From: Lingula anatina
Taxonomy: Eukaryota > Brachiopoda > Lingulata > Lingulida > Lingulidae
Assembly: GCF_001039355.2 (NCBI RefSeq)
Contig: NW_019775635.1
Coordinates: forward strand, 1,520,048-1,584,047
Reading direction: 5' to 3'
DNA: 64,000 nt
Part shown: positions 14,501 through 28,837 of the stretch, piece after piece
Position numbering within the stretch: position 1 is the first letter of the stretch
How the letters are laid out: each line of letters begins with the position of its first letter
Made by a program: the position numbers and the translations under genes
Notes under the pieces: generated by a model
Seen by the model: only the letters and a program-made list of their open reading frames with translations
What the model was told of the DNA's origin: nothing
Databases searched by the model: none

Positions 14501-17500
14501 TCATTGGCTTCACAGATGGCATTCTTAAGTACTTCTAATTTTAAATACTCAAATTAACCATATAACCAAACCATTCAATAAAATCACAGCACCAATCTGT
14601 AGAATCTGTTATTTATAGCTAGATGTTGTGTTAGGAGGTAGTAATACTGAGCTACAGACAGGTGCTTTACATGTCCGTGTGGACCTTTCTTCTCATTTAC
14701 ACAGAGCAGATATAAATATGGAGATCTGATAAGGACTCCAGTTCACTGAGAAATAGACTTTCTAATATCAATATCTTTTTCCAATAAGAGATAAAAGAAA
14801 CCAATTTGGATTCCAAGGGAAAAAGCTATGTAAAGTACTGAAAGAACCACAGTCAACAAAACTTTATACAAAATAGAACTATGAAGTGAGGAATATCCCC
14901 AGTGCATGGGAAGACAAAAGGCATAAAATACAGCAGACGTTTTCCAGCCATCATCAACTAATTACAGCACTCTTCCCCCACACTTCATTTGCCATTAAAC
15001 ACTAACTGCTATCTCTGCAATCCTTCCTGTTCTTTCCTAACACTAGGCCACTAATAGTTACTACAGTGTCCGCTCTCAGAGATGGCTAGACTGGTTCTAA
15101 GGAGAGAGGCCAGGCTGGACCTAATGGTTTCTAGAAATAAGGCCAAGCTGGACGAAATAGTTCCTAGAAATTAGGCCAGGCTGGACAAAATCGTTCCTAG
15201 AAATTAGGCCAGGCTGGACGAATTAGTTCCTAGAAATTAGGCCAAGCTGGACGAAATAGTTCCTAGAAATTAGGTCAGGCTAGGCGAAATAGCTACTAAA
15301 ATTAGGTCAGGCTGGGCGAAATAGCTCCTAGAAATAAGGCCAGGCTGGGCAAAATAGTTCCTAGAAATTAGGCCAGGCTGGGCGAAAATAGTTACTAGAA
15401 ATTAGGTCAGGCTGGGCGAAATAGCTCTTAAAATTAGGTCAGGCTGGGCGAAATAGCCCCTAGAAATTAGGTCAGGCTGGGTGAAATAGCTCCTAGAAAT
15501 TAGGCCAGGCTGGGCGAAATAGCTCCTAGAAATTAGGCCAGGCTGGGCGAAATAGCCCCTAGAAATTAGGCCAGGCTGGGCGAAATAGCCCCTAAAAATT
15601 AGGCCAGGCTGGGTGAAATAGCCCCTAGAAATAACGCCAGACTGGGTGAGCTGGTTCCCAAGAGTAAGAAACCAGAAAAAGATTAGTGTTCATATAAATT
15701 TAAGCTAATGCCAAATAAAAACCCATTCCATGAGAAATAAGTGATTTCATTAGTTTTAGTGTTACATTGAGTCTACTTGATCTAAGAAACTGACACAAGT
15801 AGATTGCCTGATGTAGAGCTATCACTAGGTGAAAATACAAAAAAAAAAAAAAATCAGTTATCAAATACAAAAACAATTTCTGGCATGAATCCAATTTGCT
15901 TTTGAAATAGTTTAGGCATTTTTCTATGTTTACATAACAACTTACAATCACTTGCTGTGGAAATACCCCTGATCAAATTGCTTGAATAGAGTTCTTCCCA
16001 CAACAGCAGTGTAGTCATGGCATCATGACAAAAATAGTTCTCTCTTCAAATCTCATGCCCATTCTGTTAAAATGTTGTATAATGTATAAAAATTAAACTA
16101 AATTTTTGCCTTATTGCTTACATAAATTTCTGGGGTAAGAAAATAGCTTTAATTCAAAAAGAACCCTACACTGATGAAGAATTATGGGAATTTTTATTTT
16201 CTAGGAAAAAAGCCTCCCTGTTCACTATATGTCCTCATTCATCACCTGCCGTCTTCCTGCCTTCATTACAACAAATGACAGTCCAATGGACTGAAGGCCT
16301 TAATCCCTCGGCTGCTTCCATGGTCAATATACTGGGATACAAATGAAAACTGTAAATATCAAGCAAGTCAAAAAGTCAATCCTAAAAATAGGCTTTATTT
16401 TACGTTAAGCTGGAGAGGATAGATTTTCAGGTTAATAAAATTTTGCAAGGAGCAAAGAAGCTTTAAATGTTTGAAGAGATACAATCATTATGTCGGTGTT
16501 CCGAAAACATATACCTTTAGCTTTAAAAATCAAACACATTTTTACATTTTTATTTCATAAAAATGTATAAAGAGAAATCTATAGCACAAAAAGCATATAT
16601 ATCTAATATCTATAATTTTTTATCTCACTCTTTAAGTACAAATATATATTTTACACAACATGTCTTTACAAAGGGTCTAGGTTGAAACATGTTCAAGTAC
16701 CTGCCAACAATCAACACAGAGACAGAAGAATTATGTATAGAACTTAAAAGTGATATTCTCTCTGAATGCTGATATCAATTGCAGATTCCCTCCCCTGGTC
16801 CCTAGGGTAGGATTATCTCAGGCATAAAATATGGAACACAATGGAAATTGCTAAAACCACATCCAGGCAACATTTGCCAACGAATGTCACAAGACACTTA
16901 TTAAAAAAACAGACACATTCCCATAGCAATGGCTCTTCTTCTATTCTCTAAAGGTTCCCATATGACAGCTCTGACTGACAGACGTTGTTTAGTAAGTTGT
17001 GTCTAACGCTTCACTGCGTCTGCTATTCACTGAACAAAACACATTACCAGCACTCCTGAGACTAACATTAACTTTCATTATTTAACAACAAAAGGTTGCT
17101 ATGCCTTATAGGAATAAACCTCATATTTACTTAAAATCCTGTGTGAAAGCTAAAAGAAAAGGGAAAAGAGTTGAAATAAGAATTAGCCTGCAGAGAATCA
17201 GTAAGTGCTGAAAGTACTTCTCTCTACCCAGTGGTAAAGATTTGGCATTTCATTTAAGAGAGTATAAGGGCAGATGCAAGCCAAATTGCTTACACCTAAA
17301 AGTATTACTGTCACTATACTTGAAAAGAATCAATATAGAAGCTTTAGTCAAAACATTTTGTATAATTCACTATATATCACAGATCTATCAAATACGAATA
17401 TCTAAAAGCCTCTCTCCCTTACATAAATTCATTTCACAATCTGATGCCATTTCTAGAAAAAAACCCATAAAATGGTTGAATGGCTAAGTGATATTTGTTG

Positions 17501-20500
17501 AAATAAATGAAAGTGATAGCCCCTTGTGTAACACCACATACAAAAAAACATTGCTTTTTTCATTACACAACTTCATTCTTTATAGCTTTAAAAAGCAGCA
17601 AGGCCTATTAGATAAAATAAGAGATGTATTGATTGAGGTATTCGACATAAATGCTACTTCACTACCGCTGTGTGTAACAGGAAATGATTCCTTACAGTTT
17701 TTCTCCAGAATGTTAATACAGTGTTCTGTTGTTGACACACTATCTACAAACAACAAAGCAGCAGACAATCAACGTGTAAACTGAACCACTGGTGACTGTG
17801 TCTACCCACCATCGCAACTCAGACAGGGAGGAATTGATTTTTTTACTTCTGATCTAAATCTTAATATTTGCAAGACAATGAGTTCTTGTAAGTTCCATAT
17901 GGACTAACTCTCAGTGCCTCCAACTGAGGCGTTAAACCTGGTGTACAATTATGAAAAATTGATTGAAACATAACATACATTTAAGGTACAAAAGAATTAT
18001 GCATGAGGAGTTTGTTTTGGAAAATTGCTGACTTATTTGAAGGCCGCTTATTCTAGTCTCTTTAATGTAACATGCAAGTTAGGGTATTTTTACGCACACA
18101 CACATATCCACACACTTTTTTCTCCTTCAAGAAAACATTAAGGTATATATCATTTGCACACTGTCAAATGCAGTTGTAGTTTTCTACAGGGAGCATTCCC
18201 ATAAACCCACTGTATGGGCTGGATCGATCTAACTCTGTGGGGACTCTTGATAAATTGCATTCAGTGTAAGCAGCTTAAATGTCTTGCATGCCCACTTACA
18301 CTGCTAAGGGGTACTTGACGATAGTCAATTATCTACTAGTTTCTCAAGGGGGCGTGACAGAATTAAGCAGTTTATATTGAAAACACTTGAAGAAGACTCT
18401 TAGATTGATCCATTTTGTACGATGAGTTTATGAGAATGCAGTCTTAGACTGAATGAGAGCCTTTCCAGTGGAAGTATGATTTTCTGTATTGGACCAGTTT
18501 GAGAGTAAGAATAAAACCTTTTCCAAATTGAAAAGTATTACTTTCTGTATTACACCAAAATTACAACACAGTGTAAGTAAATGTTATAACCAATGTGATA
18601 AAGAAAACTATATCACTTCATGTGCAGACAGCCTAAGAAGTTTCACAAGTTCCATGTAAAATAAGAAATAAATAATTCCTCACACCATTACCATATGGCC
18701 ACTGCAGCATCAGGCACTTTTCCTCACATCTTTAAACATGCGGGTTATTTGGTTTGGAACCAATGAAAACTTCCTGGTATAATACTTGGCAAATATTTTG
18801 TGCAAATATTAATAATGACACTCCATGCAGAACACAGAACACAAAAAATTACCATCACAACTGCTACTTTTAGAGTAAGAACAATTTGTATGGAACTCAA
18901 ATTCATACCAAGTTTAGTGGCTTCACCAATTTCAATCAAATTAAATTAACCAAACCCATGCTGTGCAAAGTGCATAATTTGACTTATTTCATTGTAGTTT
19001 TAAACAATTATAGAATTTTAAATAAAATCACAAACTGGACAAAAATTGACAAGCAAGTAGCACAAGCTGTGGTGTTTCATCTATTTCTAAAAGACTTCTT
19101 CAGGAAACTTAAATAGATGTAACTCACAGTTGTCATGGGCACAGGCCCTGGTGGGCATCCCATGCCATCCCTACAGAGTTCTATGGGAGATACATAAAAC
19201 GTCTCGTAACACCTGTACTATAGTGTCCAGTTTGTTATTTAATTTTCCTCTCTTTTACTGTTAACAACATGCTGCGCATGCAACTAAACACCTGTGATAA
19301 AATCCATTCCAAAGACAACTTAGGAAGTGTCTGCAATAATTTTAAGTACCTAAAATATAACTGAACAGTAATAATTAGATGTAATACCTTTCTTCTCTTG
19401 AAGCACTAGAACAGAGATACACAAGCATACAGAAGTGGTGAAATGCAAGTATGTATATATATATACATTTTTATCATAAAATATATCATATATGCTCACA
19501 TCTCTTCTTTTTAAACTGCACTGAACCAGCCTTGTGCTGAGCAAAGGTTGTGCTGAACTAGCCTCGTACTAAGAAAAGATTGTACTATACCAAACTTGTA
19601 CTACAAAAAAATTGTACTGAACCAAACTTGTACAAAGATTGCACTGAACCAGCCTTGTACTAAGTAAAGGTTGTACTGAACCAGCCTTGTACTAAGTAAA
19701 GCTTGTATTGAACCAGTTGTGTACTAACTGAAGATTGTGCTGAACCAGCCTTGTACTTTAAGTAAAGGAATACTGAACCAGTCTTGTACTATAACCAGAC
19801 AAAAAGATACTTTAAAATATCAATGAACTTAATAAAAGTTCCTTTCCTTAGGCTTTAATTCAACCAGGAAAACAAAATCAACAGTGTACATGTACCAGAC
19901 ATGCTTACTAGACTACTACATTAAATAGGGAGGCATGACAGTTTCAGTCCTTGTGAAAGGTTTTGCAAGAACAAAACTTGGCACATGCTAATATCATTCA
20001 ATAGATTGTTTTTAGCTGAATGTGCCTGGCACATAGCCATTGAACATATTATTAGGCAACACAAATGGAAGGTGTAGACTACAAATAAAAATACACTTTC
20101 CAGACCCATTACTCTCTTCTCAGACTATCACCATCAAACTCCAATTTATGGATGAAGTAGGATTTTTTCGGAGCTCTTGACTAGTTCTTGAGACAAAAAC
20201 AGAATTCTATTAATTTCAGATTACTTGAATTTGCAAATGGCCAATATTGGGAGGGTGGGCGTAGGTTCAATTGTTTCTAATGATGGGCAAAAAATGTTCC
20301 TAAAATATGCTGTAGAAACAGCAACTTAGTATTGAATTATATCTTAACAACTGTCATAACTTGTCATTCTCAGGTGTACAAGATGAAAATTCTGCATCAC
20401 ACCTTATCTAGTATATATTATTTTTGGTGTTACAAATCTGCAATTCGCGTTCTACAACTACAAGTGACAGCTCAATGATATAGCTGGAAACTATAACTTG

Positions 20501-21081
20501 ACATTTTATCTGTTCAAAATATAATCTAGTATTTTTGTTCTCAGCAAATGTTGTTTAACACAGCATGAGATGTTTTTTCTAAATCTAAAGAGATCTTTGG
20601 TCTGCTTTTGTACATAAAGAATTAAGTCACCCAGAATTAAAGGTATGAACATGCCTGTTAATATACTAGCTGCGGGCATTACTGACATTCCAAATAATAT
20701 CCTGCTAAATATCTCCACAGAATGCTTCATTGAAACTCATTAAAAGCATCATTCAAAAGATTTCATATACTATAAACAGCTAAAGGGCTCACCTATTGTT
20801 AATGACTGGAAGCTACAAACCCTGCATGGTACAAGTTATCATAAGTACCAGGCTGGTGACTACACAACTAAGTTATCATGAGTACCAGGCTGGTGACTAC
20901 ACAACTAAGTTATCAGGAGTACCAGGCTGGTGACTACACAACTAATAAGTTATCATGAGTACCAGGCTGGTGACTACACAACTATAAGTACAAAACTGAC
21001 ATGTGCAATGGAACATTTTTCTATGTGATTTTTATGCCATAGCTACGGATCTACTGGTTATAATTTTTCTTACATAACAGC

Positions 21082-21119
<38 letters not shown>

Positions 21120-24100
21120 ACACACATTTAATAGCAACTGCTATCTTATTATTTGCATATCTTTTCTTGTATTGTTATAATGTCCTGTACCCAGTATATT
21201 CTTACCTTGCTCTGGCTGCTAATATTTTAGCAGCAGCAACAGCTCGGAGCAGGGATGACATTATCCTCATGAAGTCATCAACTTGATCCGTTCCACAATA
21301 GATCTATTAAAGAAATCACTTTAATTCCTGTGGAAGTAGTATGCGGTTGATGTGTTGTCCAAAGCACGCCATGAGTGAAACAATAAAATCCACCTGTTCC
21401 TTAATAATCCAATGGTTCACAGCCCTTCATTTCAGCATAACAGCCACGGAGTTTTATCTATTCTATAATCAAAATGTTTTTTTGTTGACCAGATTAGATT
21501 TTTACTATTTCTTAGGAGTCTTCTTAACCTTGCACCTGCTACCAATGAGGTAAACTTATTAAAAAGTGTACAAATGACCCACAAAGGTCTTCCCAGTGTG
21601 TCCTCAGGGTGAGATCACCCCACCAAGGCCACGCCCACAATTCTACCTATCACCTGCAGTGTCTATTAGCTGCCCTCAGCAGGTGCTTGACTGTGATCAG
21701 TTCACAGCTCTCCTACCACCACAGTGGAGACACATTGGCTACCAGGGAAAACAGGAACCTGAGCTGATTAACACAATTATTAGCCGACAGCTTCCGCATG
21801 GTACTCCCAATAACTGTCTAACTCCATAATCCAGATCAAATGTACAGAGACACAAGACATCAACAATTACTTCCCCCCAGAGAAAAAACTATCCAGGAAT
21901 AAAAACCTTAGCTTCCACTTCTGTCAGTTGTTAACAAAAGGTTCAAATACACATAAAAACAGTAATTGAAATAGCTGCCTGTGAATTTATCTTCTCAGTT
22001 TCACAAATCAAGTGTGCTTTCCCATCACACAACTATATAATAAGACCATGCACCTGGCAGTAGAATATATTTCCTCTGACACTCCGTGATCTTTAATTGT
22101 CTGAAGGTCCAGCACCAATTATCTCCTGTCCCTGGTGGCATCCTGATCCAAGGAGGTCACCGTTTCCCCTGCTGGCAATGGCAGTACACATCCCAAGAGA
22201 CAGTTTGCCCCAACTCTGTGACAATGAAGTTAGAAGACTCCCCCTCACGTCTGATAAGCACATTAAATTGGAAAAAAAGATCAATCAGCTACTGTTTCCA
22301 AAGATGCCCAAAGATAATCCGGGATTTGCTTAAGATAATGCTCTCTATATAGGGAGTTACCGAGCAGGAAGCCGGCTAGTGTTTCCAGTCGGAGAGGCAG
22401 CCGGTCAGACAGTCACCTTAGGCTAGGGCCAGTTCACTGGGACATCCACTGGCCACTTTGTAATCATTCTTCATCAATTCCCTACAGACCAGTTTGCAGC
22501 TAGCACCAAGTGATAAGATTGACCGGATAGGGCAGATCAATAAGCTGTTTTTACCACCTCCCTGGTTGCACTTTGTCGGCCATGCTCCCCTGGCACCTCA
22601 CACAAGTTTCACACTCAAGGAGGTAACAGAACTCACAAGCCACTGCCACCTTTTTGTTACTCGGTGAAGTTTGCTATGATTCCAGGTAGAGACAGCAGGC
22701 AGCAGCTGTTGGTGTGCATGCTGCGGTTTGAAGTGTTCAGCAATGCCAGCTTGAAGAGAGTTTGAAAGATTTGAGTGTGCGTCAACTCATTGATTTCTTG
22801 CATCAAGAAACACTGCGCACTAATTAACCGTTCCTGCAGTCATGGGCACCTTCCCTGACAAAATGTTCTCCCCTAACAACTTTCAACTAACATTCACTGC
22901 CAGCCTGGTTCCTGGTCCTTTATGATTAATAACTGGGCCCCAAAACCTGGATATCCTGTCACTGTTATTAACAAAACTGAATGAGGTAGTAGCCTGTAGT
23001 TAATTCGTGATTACAACATGGCCAATTGCATGCAATTCACTTATAAAAGTCTTCCCAACACCTTCAGGCCCTGCCTAAAACAAGTGTTCTAAACCAGATT
23101 AAGCACGAGGCATGCTTCCTGAACACAAAGTATCTGTGGTTCAGGTAGAAAATAAATCAATAAATTCTCACTTCCCTCTCCCTATGACTTTATATCATTA
23201 AAGGTTTCTCCTTTCTTCTTCTCTCTATGGTGCACTACAGTAAATGAGAAAGAATGGCTGTAGAGGGTACCCCTGGGAGGATATGGCCACCTCCCCATCA
23301 CTCACCTGTCCAGAACTATGGGCTATCAGTGTAAAACTCTGAAGTGCCCTCTTTAAAAACTCCCTTTGACACTATTACTTGACCATCAACCCAGGATGAG
23401 AAATAGGTTTTCCAAGAACCAAGAGCTTCTCATTTTGAACAGCAAGTTCTAATATTCACTACAGGTTGGCCTTTCTCGGCACCAGCTTGCATAACCATGA
23501 GAATATCATTATCATATTCAAGTGTAATGCATCTCTTGTAATTTTCTTGTTAAACACAGTGTTAATGTCTATTTTTGAACACCATCCATTATAACCTCTT
23601 TAATTATAGGCACAAAGGCACCAATTCATTTAATACAAAAACGATCAAGAGAGCTGAGAATAACTCCAAATGGCTGTGATATAATAGGCATGAGTGAAGT
23701 GAATCTTAATCATCATTAATAAATTCTCAGTCATGTGTGTCTTAATGGTATGTGTGTAAGGAGTAAACACCATGAGTTGCTTCATGGAACAAGTGAGAAG
23801 GAATCAATGAAAAGTTCAATGACTTCCAGGAAGCATGGCTCCCACACAGAATCCTTTGTGAAATTAACAAGCTGTCAATCAAAAGAGAAAAGAACTTCAG
23901 TTTTTCCAAGACTAAACACTTAGAGAGCACAAAGCTCATTTAGTAAGAATTAAATCTATGCAGGAAATCCTACCACAAGGGAAAACATCACTTGGTTAAA
24001 AAGCAAATCAGGTTGGTACAGGCTATATGTATTCATTGGTTATCTGCAGACAAACTTCAAAGCGAAATCTTTAATGAACTCTTTAATTAACATGGCTATT

Positions 24101-27100
24101 GCTCTTAACTGGGTGGGAATATACCTCTTTTTCAATCTTTTCCTTTGCATTTTTCTACCCAGTATTTTACATTGCCCTGTCCCTAGTTATCCCTTGCCTG
24201 CTGTCACTGCCCAGTATTTTATACTGCCCTGTCCCTAGTTATCCCTTGCCTGCTGTCACTGCACAGTATCATATACTGCCCTGTCCCTAGTTATCCCTTG
24301 TCTACTGTCACTGCACAGTATCATATACTGCCCTGTCCCTAGTTATCCCTTGCCTGCTGTCACTGCACAGTATCATATACTGCCCTGTCCCTAGTTATCC
24401 CTTGTCTGCTATCACTGCCCAGCATTTTATACTGTCCTGTCCCTAGTTATCCCTTGTCTACTGTCACTGCCCTGTATTTTATACTGCCCTGTCCCTAGTT
24501 ATCCCTTGTCTACTGTCACTGCCCAGTATTTTATACTGCCCTGTCCCTAGTTATCCCTTGNNNNNNNNNNNNNNNNNNNNNNNNNNNNNNNNNNNNNNNN
24601 NNNNNNNNNNNNNNNNNNNNNNNNNNNNNNNNNNNNNNNNNNNNNNNNNNNNNNNNNNNNNNNNNNNNNNNNNNNNNNNNNNNNNNNNNNNNNNNNNNNN
24701 NNNNNNNNNNNNNNNNNNNNNNNNNNNNNNNNNNNNNNNNNNNNNNNNNNNNNNNNNNNNNNNNNNNNNNNNNNNNNNNNNNNNNNNNNNNNNNNNNNNN
24801 NNNNNNNNNNNNNNNNNNNNNNNNNNNNNNNNNNNNNNNNNNNNNNNNNNNNNNNNNNNNNNNNNNNNNNNNNNNNNNNNNNNNNNNNNNNNNNNNNNNN
24901 NNNNNNNNNNNNNNNNNNNNNNNNNNNNNNNNNNNNNNNNNNNNNNNNNNNNNNNNNNNNNNNNNNNNNNNNNNNNNNNNNNNNNNNNNNNNNNNNNNNN
25001 NNNNNNNNNNNNNNNNNNNNNNNNNNNNNNNNNNNNNNNNNNNNNNNNNNNNNNNNNNNNNNNNNNNNNNNNNNNNNNNNNNNNNNNNNNNNNNNNNNNN
25101 NNNNNNNNNNNNNNNNNNNNNNNNNNNNNNNNNNNNNNNNNNNNNNNNNNNNNNNNNNNNNNNNNNNNNNNNNNNNNNNNNNNNNNNNNNNNNNNNNNNN
25201 NNNNNNNNNNNNNNNNNNNNNNNNNNNNNNNNNNNNNNNNNNNNNNNNNNNNNNNNNNNNNNNNNNNNGACGTGTTCACACTAGAATGCACAGCCAGTCC
25301 AAGACGTGTTCACACTAGAATGCACAGCCAGTCCAAGACGTGTTCACACTAGAATGCACAGCCAGTCCAAGACGTGTTCACACTAGAATGCACAGCCAGT
25401 CCAGCACGCGTTCACACTAGAATGCACAGCCAGTCCAGGACGCATTCACACTAGAATGCACAGCCAGTTCTTTTTGTCCAGGGTGTGTTCACACCAAATT
25501 AAACAACCATCCTGGGAAAACTCATGAATCACAGGCTATTTTTGAAACTGAATGTGAACAATGCCATTAAGAGACACTGACTTGTTCCATTCATTTTATA
25601 TGTGGTACTTATAACTCGTTTTCTTATAATAGTAGCTCTTCCAAATCAGAACTGAAACTTCAGACTGTTTATAAACTGACCTTTCAAAACTTGTTACAAA
25701 CCCCCTGGGGATATTCAGTGTATCCCCACACAGTCATAGTACTGTCATACCATCATTAGCTAATTATTGCGACTGTTTTAATTAATTTCAGATTGTTTCA
25801 AAACATGTCATCATTGGAATTTGGAACAACTGAAAGTGAGGGCACCACTGCTATATCTATGTATGGTACTCTATGTATGGTACTCTATGTATGGTACTCT
25901 ATGTATGGTACTCTATGTATGGTACTCTATGTATGGTACCAAAATCTGGAAATAAGGGGTATTTCAACTGAAATAACAGGTTGCCTCTTCTAAGTCAATA
26001 CCTTGCTGCCTCAACTTTAAATATATGGCTTTGGGTGGGGTTGGGAGAAATATGAAGGCAAGAGAAATGAAATAAATTGTTTTAGCTGTCCATCTCACAA
26101 TACAATAATGCAATAAAACTCTCCAGTATTCTTATCTTTCTTTCATTATGTCTTGACAACAGAGATCAATAGGCATTGTCTTCCAATATCTTTCACTTTC
26201 AATATCCTTTGGATCAATCTTAATAATCCTTCCAATCCTCTTGGTGGTTTTCATCTAATTTACAGCAAAATATCTAAGCAGTGATGAATGGGACCTCCTG
26301 GCAAAGGATCTCTTTCAACTAAGTAGCACTTATTGTTATAGTTAAATTCATTATTCTCTGTACAACACCAATAACATAACTGTGAACATTCTATATCCAA
26401 TTTACTGAAAGAAAAGACTAAAACAATCAATTGTAATTACTGATCTTTCTTCATTTTTTTCTTTTGCTGTCTGGTAGAAGTGTTCAAGGCATGAGAAGCG
26501 TAAGTGCCCAGATGAAATACCAGCACCTGTCATATTCCAAGTCAGTTGCTGGATTTTTTCTTTGCTGTTACCTTACAAGTGTTGGCCAATGTCTTAAAAT
26601 TCCAATCTGACAAGTAATTTTACACTAATGTCTTGTTTGCCAAAACCTGCAGAAAGCAGTCTTTAAATTAGAGGATCAAAGAGGCGATACTGCCTCTGGG
26701 TACCACCAGCTGGAGTAACCGCATTCATATGGAAAACTCGGCCCTTCGCTTTGAGAGATATTTAGCATTTAATTTTTCAAATTTTTGGCGAGGGTGTATT
26801 GCAACAAGCGCTACACCTAGAACAGTGCACCGTTAAAGCCCAAACTTTACATAGATCAAGTTGAAATTGTATGTAACCTACATATAAGAGATGGGTACAC
26901 AGGCTCTTTTGGACTTGGAGAAGAAAAGGTAACTGTGATGTGGCAACAGATGTGGTGGACGATACTGTTTGGGACTAAAACTGCCACACTGGTGGTACAA
27001 TGATACAGCCCCTGAAATTTTGATATTTGGTTGAAAAAGGGTTAAATGCAAACATCAAGTGATACACACTTTATTTTGTCAATTCTTGTCTCCTTCCCCA

Positions 27101-28750
27101 ATAATTAAAAAAAGAAAATTTTTTTTTGATTTTTGAAGAATTTTTTGATTGAATAGCATTTCATGATATTTCTGATTTATTGGATTCAAACCTCCACTTG
27201 TTAAACATTTGGAAAAGGGACCTTGTTGCAGCTCCTTCCCCAAGAATTTAGAGACAGAAATAAATTAAAAATTAAAAGCATTTTGTGATATTTCTGCCTC
27301 CTTTTGATTTATTGGATTCAAAACTCCACTTGTTAAACATTTGGAAAAGGGACCTTGTTGCAGCTCCTTCCCCAAGAATTTAGAGACAGAAAAAAATTAA
27401 AAATTAAAAGCATCTTGTGATATTTCTGCCTCCTTTTGATTTATTGGATTCAAAACTCCACTTGTTAAACATTTGGAAAAGGGACCTTGTTACAGCTATG
27501 ATCTCTGTTAGCAATCCAGAAGGGTCAGGCACAGGGTTGTTCTGATAGCCTCCATTGATCCAGACAACATCAATAGAGGGACGGGGGATATTTTTAATCT
27601 CAGCAAACAATATGGTAACGCTTTTTACATTTCTCAGTTGCCTCTGGATCAATCAGCCAATCTCCGCCAGCAGCCTGATAAAAGCTGGCTGTTTGCTTTT
27701 AATGTAAACTACAATTTAGCTAAGTGGAGTTCGAGGCTACAGAAACTTTTGACATAAAAACCAAGCTGCAGTGAAAAAAGTTGAAACGGATTGATCGCCT
27801 ATGTTATCTGGTCTATGTCTATTCAGGAATATGTGATCTATGGAAATTAACAAGAAATAATCAGCAATGGAGGCAAATGAGAAAATGACACTGATAACTA
27901 GGGATAAGGAACATCGCTGACAGAACTGACCTTATAACAGCATGTTATCAGTGAAGTCTTCTTATAGGGCATCACGGGGGGGGGGGGGGGGGGGGGTTTC
28001 TTTTGTGTTTTTAAATTCAGTTATATAACATTTACAGTAATGGCTAGATCTTTCCATTGGGAGAAATTGTGATTTTTACAGATACTGTTTTTTCTAAGTC
28101 ATAAATCCTTAAAATAACATTCCTACTGAGTGGTAGCCACAAAATTGAAACACAGACTACCCAATAATTCTATTCTATACATTAAAAGCACCAAATATAA
28201 AACTATGAAAATATAAAGAAAGACTGATGATTTTTCCCATTGAAAAGACTGAGTCAATGTCATAATATAAGGGACCATTCCCAGACCCTATTGTACTAAC
28301 TGTGGATCGATCTATCTCTAAGCGGATTCTCACTAAATTGCAATCAACATAAGATGTCAGTCACGCCTACTGAAGCTACTAGGATATAATTATCATTTAT
28401 CAGCTTCAGTAGGCGTGTCAGACATCAAAGCCGCTTAAGCTGAAAGCAATTTCACGAGAAACCTCTCGGAGATGGAATGATCCAGTTAGATCAACCTAGA
28501 TATGAGAGCCCAGTCTAAAGTCAGTTCTTCCTGGTGCTATACTTACTTGAACTGTTCCTCAGCCTGCATGAAGATAAAATCCCACTTGTGTGCTAACATC
28601 TTCTGGAGTTTGTTGAAGGCAACCTAAACAAAAAACAGAAATCATTTTTTTCCAAAAAATTAGCTTTTGATTTAAAAAATACCTTGATTGATAAAACTCA
28701 TCATTTCCTAAAATAAACAAATTAAACTAGATAAGCTTGATTTTTAGATT

Positions 28751-28837
<87 letters not shown>

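Larger units (their letters stand above)
7029..28546 (-). other. RGS intron 6 (21.5 kb)
   Basis: It contains no exon in phase with the gene. It holds MITEs (8165, 13312, 18187, 28271), minisatellites (9448, 15085, 19510, 20830, 24150, 25269, 25858, 27118), several microsatellites, the candidate exon at 21206 and the assembly gap. The remaining stretches show nothing I can name. Confidence 0.6.

Noticed and set aside
15085-15655. CRISPR-like regular repeats
   Set aside because: Units are contiguous with no unique spacers, in a eukaryotic intron. The same applies to the other arrays.
24551-25352. Open frames of unknown residues
   Set aside because: They run through the N gap and carry no information.
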